Assembly (NCBI GenBank): GCA_905221605.1 | Contig: CAJNDS010000248.1 | Location: 123,455-187,454, forward strand | Source of the DNA: Symbiodinium natans | Taxonomy: Eukaryota > Sar > Dinophyceae > Suessiales > Symbiodiniaceae | Direction: 5' to 3' | Length of the DNA: 64,000 bases | Shown: in pieces, positions 57,280-64,000 of the stretch | Position numbering within the stretch: position 1 is the stretch's first letter | How the letters are laid out: each line of letters starts with the position of its first letter | Made by a program: the position numbers and the translations under genes | Notes under the pieces: model-generated | The model's database searches: none | What the model saw: only the letters and a program-made list of their open reading frames with translations | Told to the model about the DNA's origin: nothing

Positions 57280-58593
57280 TGTTATTTAGCATAGGTGATC
57301 CCAGATCGGTTCGAACCGCCACGCAGAGTCGGTGATTCAAGTTGTCATGTTCAAGCGGTAGGGTTCTTAAACGGGTACTATAAACCCGTTAAACCCCATG
57401 CTAGCTGCTGACCCTCATACTACCCCCTAAACCCTAAACCCTTGAGTACCAACCCTGTAAAACCCTGCTAAGCCCTGTCACAGCATGCAGAAGCGGCGCC
57501 TGAGTTTCCCGCAGCTTCGGAGTACCTTGGGGGTGCCCCCACGGTTTAAGGTTCGGGCTTAGGGAAAAGGTGTTTAGACTTTAAGGTTTAATCTTCACCC
57601 TAAACCCCAAACCCCAAACCCCAAACCCTAAACGAAGCCCCAGACCCTAACCTCAAGGCATGGACCTCGCTCATCAGGTATACGAGATGCACGGATGCTG
57701 AGTCCGCTAAATTGAGATGCCTAAAGCCCTACGCCTCAAACCCTCAACCACAAGCCCTAAACCCTACACCCTAAACAATAAAACCCGAACACCGAAAAAC
57801 CCTAAACCCCAAACCCCAAGCCCACACCCTAAACCCTAAACCCTAAACCCTAAACCCTAAACCCTAAACCCTAAACCCTAAACCTTAAACCCTATTCTAA
57901 ATCCCACAACGCAGAAGAACAACACGAGCAAAAGCAACAGAAGCAAACTTCAATCTATGCCAAGCTGAGGATTCATTCTGATGTCGCTGGGCTGCTACCG
58001 GCTCCACAAGGTTGAGGTTCAGGGTGTTTGCTTCAGGCATCGGCATGCGCTCACGCGCGTACACACAATGTATCTGAAAAGAATCGTAGAACTGTGCAAC
58101 ATCATACGAAGTCGCAACAGCTCTTTGATTTCACATACGATGCTGGGCATTCCTCATTTTCTGGGACCCTGTGGCAAGGTGTCGGTTGGTACGGGTTGGC
58201 TTCAGAAGCTGGGCTGTGTAGGTGGTCCTCCAAGGATTTTTGAATCCAAAACCCTGAGGCCCTGACCGCGGTTTGGGGTTCACATCCTCCAGGTCCAGTG
58301 AGGCTCATGAACCCCCAACCCTGCAAACCCTCCACGCCCAGAATCCTAGGAGCGTCTAGAACGTAGATCCCTTACCCCGCACTAGCGCGGATGAGTTTTC
58401 AGCAAGCCTTCAAGAAAATTTCCTCTAGATCCCTAAGCCCTAAACCCTAATCCTCCCAACATGGGAACCTAGACCTGCAAGAAAAAGACTGACCTTCCTC
58501 CAAGAGCCCTAAACCCTAAACCCCAACTTTATCCTTGCCAACGGGACACACACACAGCATCTATCTAAAGGAACACTGCAACACCGCGCCCAG
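57280..58593. other. Intron interval, no supported exon
   Basis: Mostly unique DNA with scattered CCCTAAA. A 94-codon open frame (57981-58265) has no recognised domain. The palindrome CGGTTCGAACCG near 57315 resembles a tRNA T-loop, but no tRNA can be built around it. Confidence 0.4.
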
Positions 58594-58615
58594 GTATATA
58601 TTCATTACTCTTTCT
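58594..58615 (+). CDS. Channel exon 16: 22-nt microexon, start of S6
   Basis: GCCCAG|G acceptor, TCT|GCCCGG donor (GC). One base completes Leu, then YIFITLS, hydrophobic and continuing directly into AVTIMNML of the next exon. It was chosen on phase, splice signals and fit to S6. Being so short, it is less certain than its neighbours. Confidence 0.65.
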
Positions 58616-59782
58616 GCCCGGGGCCTCGGGATTTTGGTTGGTTTTGTTTGGGTGGTGCAACAATCACCCTCAGATTTCGACTCTGGACCCCCTTACCCCC
58701 TTGTCCGGGATAATAGAAGGTAGTTTGCCGCCCTTAGATGTACACATATTGTTTCTAGAACCCTTGTACGCATGCAAGCCCCTCACGACATTATGCCCCG
58801 CCCACTATCCGGGAGGCCTGGCTTGGCACCAGAAATCCGCACAACTGCTTAAGAACCTGACGGATTCACCTAGGAGGCCCCTTAATTACAGGACATCCCT
58901 AACGGAGTAAACCCTAGGCCATAAACCCTAAATTGCGCAGGAAATCCCCGTAAAAAGATCCCTCGGGGCAGTCAAGGATTCGGGGCAGTGGCCAGAAAGC
59001 TCTGAGGAGGTGGATTCCTTATTGCCCCTTCTCAAATCCTACCTTGGTTTAGGGTTTAGGGGTTTAAGGGTTTAGGGTTTAGGGGTTGAGAGTTTAGGGT
59101 TGCGGTTTAGGGTTTAGGGGTTTAGGGGTTGAGGGTTTGGCCCATAATGACATGTTTGCACTATTTGTTGTCGTTTTGGGCTGCGAGTTTGCTACTGTGG
59201 GCAATCAGGCAACCCAGAACTTTTTCCCTAAACCCTGAACCCTAAACCCTAAACCCTAAGCCCCAAGCCCTGAGCCCTAAGCCCTCACACCTCACCCAGA
59301 GTCACTCCTGCAGCCTCCCTGGCATTCTCGGGAGCTTGGGGCTATGGCTTTTTGCGGGCTTTGGGTCTCGGATTTAGGGTTTAGGGTTTCGGGTTTCGGG
59401 TTTAGGGTTTAGGGCTAGGGTTTAGGGTTTAGGGTCTAAGAGGGTTCAGGGGGTTCAGGGTGTTCATAAGTCTGGGAGGCTTGGCCCCAGAAATCATCAA
59501 ACCTAACCTTATGGGGTCATGGGGGGTAGTTTCGTCCTAAGCCCTAACCCACAAGATGTGAAAGCGGTTAACCTTGAGTTTGCCTCGGAAACACGTAAAG
59601 CATACCCTTATAGGCCTTCAACAGTCCAGAAATCCAAAAGAGGGAGCTGTGGCACAATGATTGAGTCTGAGGGTGTCCACTGTAACTCCAAAACCCTAAA
59701 CCCTAAACCCTAAACCCTAAACCCTCCGAAATCCTAAATTTAAAGCAACCACCGAGTTTTCTTTTGAACGAGCTTTGGGGCA

Positions 59783-59815
<33 letters not shown>
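59783..59815. repeat. Poly-G run of 33 just before an exon
   Basis: Thirty-three consecutive G lie eight bases upstream of the acceptor AG of the S6 exon, where a pyrimidine-rich tract would be expected. Such runs are prone to sequencing length error. Confidence 0.95.
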
Positions 59816-59823
59816 CTCCTTAG

Positions 59824-59846
59824 GCCGTGACCATCATGAACATGCT
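59824..59846 (+). CDS. Channel exon 17: S6 core
   Basis: CCTTAG|GCC acceptor. It reads AVTIMNM and two bases of Leu. Thr-Ile/Val-Met-Asn-Met-Leu is the conserved S6 centre of dinoflagellate channels. The donor used here is GA (CT|GACGCT); a GC donor three bases on would insert one Thr. The frame also stays open for about 20 further codons. Confidence 0.85.
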
Positions 59847-60275
59847 GACGCTCGGAGTGCTTGTGGATGTGGGAGTCGTTCAAAATTGTTGGTCCCAGTC
59901 ATAGGTTCTAGTGAATCGGTTCTGTAGGCAACTTCAATTGCGTTCTGGGGTTCTGGTGGCGGAGGCAGTAGCTACTTTAGCTCAGGACGTCGGCAGTGAC
60001 AGGGAAGCTTCAGATGTCACGCCTGTGTCAGAGGGACCCCTACAGTGGAAGGGAGCTTTCTCTGTTTGTCACTCACTTGGTCTGTATTTTGGGGTCTTCT
60101 TATTCTTCTTATTTGGGTCCCTTGAAATTCCCGCGTCCCTATGAACGAAAGCCGGGAACTTTCCAAGGCGAGAGGAGATGACCCAGAGGGGCAGTGATTA
60201 GGAACCTTATGGTTTTTCAGGAACTCGAGATTCGGGCTAAGGGTTTAGGATTTTATTCGGGTCTCTTGATCTAAG

Positions 60276-60336
60276 GATTGGCATCATGTGCGAAGTGATC
60301 ACGGCTGTGGCAGATGCTGAGAAAGAGGCGCTGCAG
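60276..60336 (+). CDS. Channel exon 18: end of S6 and proximal C-terminus
   Basis: CTAAG|G acceptor, CAG|GTCAGC donor (GT). It completes Leu and reads IGIMCEVITAVADAEKEALQ. The Ile-Gly-x-x-Cys-Glu-Val-x-x-Ala-Val-Ala and Glu-Lys-Glu motifs are near-diagnostic for this channel family. Confidence 0.93.
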
Positions 60337-60617
60337 GTCAGCTGGACCACGGACTCTTGGCGCCCAGTTGTGGTTGATTAGGGTTGAGGGTTTAGGGATT
60401 AAGGGGCGTTTAGGGTTTAAGGGATTAAGGGGTGTAAGGAGGGGAAGGGGCCGTTAATCTATAACCCCTAGTATAACCTCGGTATATACCTTAAGTAGCC
60501 CCCAAATAACCCCTAAACAACCCCTAAGGTCCCTTATAAGGATCCCTCCTTTAGTCCCTTGAGTTTAGGCTTCAACCCGAAACCCTAACCCCTCAACACA
60601 AACATAAACACAAGCAG

Positions 60618-60644
60618 TTGTATGCATTTCATTACGAGAAGCTC
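60618..60644 (+). CDS. Channel exon 19: helix between S6 and EF-hand
   Basis: AGCAG|TTG acceptor, CTC|GTGAGT donor (strong GT site). Nine codons, LYAFHYEKL, phase 0 at both ends, supply the spacing expected between Glu-Lys-Glu-Ala-Leu and the EF-hand entering helix. Confidence 0.68.
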
Positions 60645-61167
60645 GTGAGTAGTTTTGTAACCTTGTCTGGAAAACGATTTCTGAGACATATCAGGATCAA
60701 GATTTGATGAGCTTCTTCGCACGTTCTGGAGTATTTGGGGTGTCTGTTAGGCTTTGTCAAGGGGCGAGAGCTCCAGGCTTCACCTCTGAGGGGGGCCACC
60801 TCCCCCGAAAGTCACTTCTTTACCGAGAGCTCCAGGCTTCACCTCTTGCCCCGAGATTTAGCTATTTAAGATGTTTTTGGGGTTTAGGGTTTAGGGTTTA
60901 GGCTTACGGTTTAGGGTTTACGGACCTTGACAGCTCCAGGCCAGGATTCATCTACTTCAGTGCCCCCCTTCTCGGGAGCTCTAGGGTCAACCTCCTTTTT
61001 GCCCCCGGGTTGCTCGATAAGCAGTTTGCTAACAAACTCGAGAGATTCGTTTTTTTCACTACATATCTTCGCCTATCAGTACATGTTTCCCTGATAGGCG
61101 AAAACATGGCAGCAATCCACAAGGAACGCCGAGGCGCTCGGATGGATGCTTTGCCGAGTGCTGTGTA

Positions 61168-61500
61168 GTGTACCAAATACCTGGGCGAGATCACCTTCAG
61201 TTTTGCTCAACGCTGCAGGTTCAGGATGCCGCAGACAGAGCAGCCGTGTTTGAGTTCTCCGTCGTTAACTGGCTTTCCACTTCTTCCGTGCTGTGTGAGC
61301 CACGAAGGCTGAGTTCCTTGTCGTTCGTCCACAGCCCAGGTGCTGGAAGCCCGCGTAGGTGCAAGTGGAGTATCAGGTGCTGGACAGCTTGCCACCAAGC
61401 TCTCTACCATGCAGCTTCTATGTGGAGCGCCAGCACATCTGCGGAGCTTTGCGGTCCAGCAGAACAGCGAAGGATTGAAGCTTTCATGCGATGATCACCA
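61168..61500 (+). other. Unassigned open stretch within intron
   Basis: A 108-codon open frame includes a possible exon start at CTGCAG|GTT (61219/61220), but no recognised domain and no phase link to the channel exons. The C run of 31 bases (61578-61608) follows. Confidence 0.25.
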
Positions 61501-61575
61501 GACGCACTTTCCTGTCCTTGCAGACTCAGCCGCGAGCGTGACGGCAGTGGTGAGATTGATCCCCTGGTCCCGGCC

Positions 61576-61609
<34 letters not shown>

Positions 61610-61854
61610 CCCCCCAAAGGCAGGAAAACGAAGTCCACATTTCTAGCCTCCCAAAAAAGCAATGCAGTAGTTCTAAAATGAAACGTTTCAGTCAAAGCTT
61701 TCGGTCAAGACTTTTTTGGGACCCAAAGCCCATACATTTTCGATAATCCCTAAACCTTAAATCCTAAACCCTAAACCGCGCTAAGCCTTCAACTCTAAAC
61801 CCTAAACCCTGCCCCCCTCCCCCCCCCCCTCCCACAGTTCCCGCGCCGGCCCAG

Positions 61855-61930
61855 GAGGTGATTCAGACTTGTCTCTCTGCTGGAGCCGACACCAACAACG
61901 ACGGCTGCATTGACTTGCAGGAGTTCCATA
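61855..61930 (+). CDS. Channel exon 20: EF-hand
   Basis: GCCCAG|GAG acceptor, CATA|GCATCC donor (GC). It reads EVIQTCLSAGA and then the calcium-binding loop DTNNDGCIDLQE (all canonical positions present: D1, N3, D5, G6, I8, E12), FH and one base of Ser. An upstream acceptor at 61837 after a C-rich tract would extend the exon by 17 nt and change the phase. Confidence 0.92.
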
Positions 61931-62725
61931 GCATCCTGGCCAACAGGGTTTAGGGTTTAGGGTCTTGTCGGCTTACGGTTTAGAACCCTAAACCCTAAAC
62001 CTCAACCCCTAAACCCTAAGCCCTAAACCCTAAAGGGTTTAGGGTGTAGGGCCTTCGGGGTTTAGGGTTTGGGGCGGTGAGGGTTCTCCAGTTGAGCACC
62101 ACAAGGGCTTTAACGCCCTTTCGGATTTTGTTGGGTTTGGGGTTTGGGGTTTGGGGTTTAGGGTTTAGGGTTCAGGGTTCAGGGTCCAGGTTTTAGGGTT
62201 TAGGCTTGGCGCTTGAGGGTTCATCTACGGGTTTGGGGGTCTCAAAAGTGTCGGGCTGAGGGTTTGGAAGAGCAGGTTTTAAGCTTTAGGGTTGAGGGTT
62301 TAGGTTTAAGGCTTAGGGAAGCCAAGGCGCAAGAGCCTCAAGAGATCAGATGGGCGAATGGAACCTGAAGAGGAAAACAACCCAAAACAAAACCAGGGTT
62401 TAGAGTTCAGCGGTTAAGGGCTTGGGGGGGTTTCGGGTTTAGGGGGTCTGGGTTTAGGGTTTAGGAGTCAAGGGCTTAGGTAGGGGTATGGGGGTTTAGG
62501 GTTGGGTTGGGCGCCCGTGGCCTCTCCCAGACAATCCCTGAAAGCCGCCTCGGCCGCACTGGAACTGAAACACACGTTTAAGGTTCAGGGGCTTAGGGGT
62601 TTAGGGTTTAGGGCCTAAACCCCTTCGTGCCCAGCCCTAACACCCTTGAAAGCCGAAACTCCCTAAACCCTAAACCCTAGAACCTAAACCCTAAACCCCA
62701 AGCCCTAAACACCCACTCCTCCCAG

Positions 62726-62769
62726 GCATGCTCCAGAATCCTCAGGTGAGGAAGGTCTTGCATGAAGTG
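62726..62769 (+). CDS. Channel exon 21: after the EF-hand loop
   Basis: TCCCAG|GC acceptor, GTG|GCCCTC donor (GC). It completes Ser and reads MLQNPQVRKVLHEV, matching the family pattern Met-Leu-x-Asn-Pro-x-Val-x-x-x-Leu-x-Glu-Val that follows the first EF-hand loop. Confidence 0.88.
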
Positions 62770-63166
62770 GCCCTCCGGGCTGCCCATCAGTTGAGGGTTT
62801 AGGGGTTTAGGGTTTAGGGTTTAGGGTTAGGGTTGAGGGGGCTAGGGGAGTTAGGGTGTAGTGAGGAGTAGGGCTTTAGGGAGTGTAGGGTGGAGGGTTC
62901 AGGGTGTTTCGGGCTTTTGGGGGGTGTATACAGTAGTGTTTAGGTTTTGTTGGCCTGTTTTAGGGTTGAGGGGTTGTAGGATGTAGGGTTCAAAGGTTGG
63001 CAAGGGTTAGGGTTCAGGCTGTACGAGTGCACAACTAGAACCCCCCCCAATAAAACCCTAAACCCCTAAACCCTACAAGCCCAAACGCCCTAAACTCTCT
63101 AACAACCCTAGAAGCCCTCAACTCTCCTACACAACCCTAGAAGCCCTCAACTCTCCTACACTCCCC

Positions 63167-63275
63167 TCTAAACCCTAAACCCTAAACCTAAACCCTAAAC
63201 CCTAAACCCTAAACCCTAAACCCTAAACCCTAAACCCTAAACCCTAAACCCTAAACCCTAAACCCTAAACCCTAA
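63167..63275. repeat. CCCTAAA array in intron
   Basis: About fifteen units lie between channel exons 21 and 22. Confidence 0.95.
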
Positions 63276-63816
63276 ACAATAATAACCCTGGAAACCGCCA
63301 ATCCCCTACACTCCCCTACACTCACCTAAACTCCCTTAGCCCTGGGATTTTGGAAATTCGTGCCCGGCCTCTAAGAGCTCCATGAGGGTTTAGAGTTCAG
63401 GGTTGAGGGTTTGGGGATCGATCTTGGGCCTTTTCTTAGGGGTTTGTAGGAGGGTTTAGGGTAGGTTTATGATTTAGGGCCTTAGGGCTTGGTTCAGGGT
63501 TTTGGGCCGTTTTCGTGAGTTTAGGGTTTTGGGGGCATGTGAGGGTCTACAAGGGGTTCAGGATATGTTTGTCCCGCACAACCTCTCTGACGCGTAGTCC
63601 GATCGGTCTTCGTGGGCTTCCGGTTCTAAGTTGCGAAGGTCCAGGGTGATTCGTTTGTGTGTTCAGGGTGTATAGGGTCCCGGGTTTAGGGTTTGGGGTG
63701 TACAGGGTTGCAAACCCTAAACCCTAAACCCTAAACCCCAAACCCTAAACCCCAAACCCTGAACCCCAAACCCTTCCTAAACCCTAAACCCTACTCATTC
63801 CGCTTCTGTAGCCAAG

Positions 63817-63850
63817 GACGTGGATGCCAGGCGCTTAGCTCTCCTGCGAC
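63817..63850 (+). CDS. Channel exon 22: continuation of the C-terminal tail
   Basis: GCCAAG|GAC acceptor, CGAC|GTGAGA donor (strong GT). It reads DVDARRLALLR and one base, aligning with the Gly-Val-Asp-x-x-x-Leu segment that follows in relatives. The gene continues beyond the window. Confidence 0.72.
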
Positions 63851-64000
63851 GTGAGAGCCCCCCTTCGTCTGCGCAGTCCACTCTAGACAACCGCTTGCTG
63901 GAGACATCATATGTCTAATTATACTCAGTGACCGCTGCGTATTTACAATGAGCAATTAGTACTACGGTATGTATTATATACAGGAGATATATATATATAA
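63851..64000. other. Intron start and window end
   Basis: Unique DNA ends in a short TA run. No further exon is seen. Confidence 0.4.

Noticed and set aside
57305-57325. tRNA gene suggested by GGTTCGAACC
   Set aside because: The string is just a palindrome. No acceptor, D or anticodon arms can be placed at the right distances on either strand.
59911-60144. 77-codon ORF with hydrophobic LGLYFGVFLFFLFG segment as the S6 start
   Set aside because: It lies after the S6 core exon, in the wrong order, and has no matching splice phases. The 58594-58615 microexon fits better.

Overview
The window looks like nuclear DNA of a dinoflagellate (phylum-level call; genus not determinable). Three observations support this. 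TTTAGGG/CCCTAAA repeats are scattered through the whole 64 kb in both orientations. One gene can be pieced together whose introns mostly begin with GC and end in AG followed by G, a splice habit known from dinoflagellates. That gene encodes a voltage-gated ion channel with a C-terminal EF-hand, a family greatly expanded in dinoflagellates.

Layout. 1-12.9 kb: telomere-like repeat arrays, degenerate repeats and short coding-looking islands, without a complete gene. 12,934-21,775: an intact LTR retroelement (two 287-bp LTRs differing at 2 sites, 5-bp target duplication, primer site matching the anticodon arm of initiator tRNA-Met, polypurine tract). It carries two large overlapping ORFs with WW-like, S1-like, SAM-like and six CCCH zinc-finger motifs, but no recognisable protease, integrase, reverse transcriptase or RNase H. 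21.8-29.4 kb: telomere-like DNA plus two large tandem arrays (23-bp unit with a ~593-bp higher-order period; 32-bp unit). 29.4-63.85 kb: a plus-strand channel gene spread over at least 24 tiny exons (13-95 nt), running off the right end. The exons give an N-terminal linker, S1-S6 with a seven-arginine S4 and a pore loop, then a cytoplasmic tail with one canonical EF-hand loop. For the 22 exons from 36,081 to 63,850 every exon phase fits the next, giving 1,014 nt and 337 uninterrupted codons.

The introns of this gene hold most of the unusual DNA: CCCTAAA-type arrays and variant units (TTTTAGGG, TTTAGGGG, TTTAGGC), an 8-bp array with embedded hairpins, a (CTA)n expansion, fold-back elements, a 6.6-kb block bounded by inverted repeats, and G/C homopolymers of about 30 bases. 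Exons make up under 4% of this gene segment. Long ORFs that translate to single-residue runs or short peptide repeats are artefacts of these arrays and are not annotated as genes.

The exon model was built by reading frames, splice signals and remembered family features. It has not been tested by transcript or database search.
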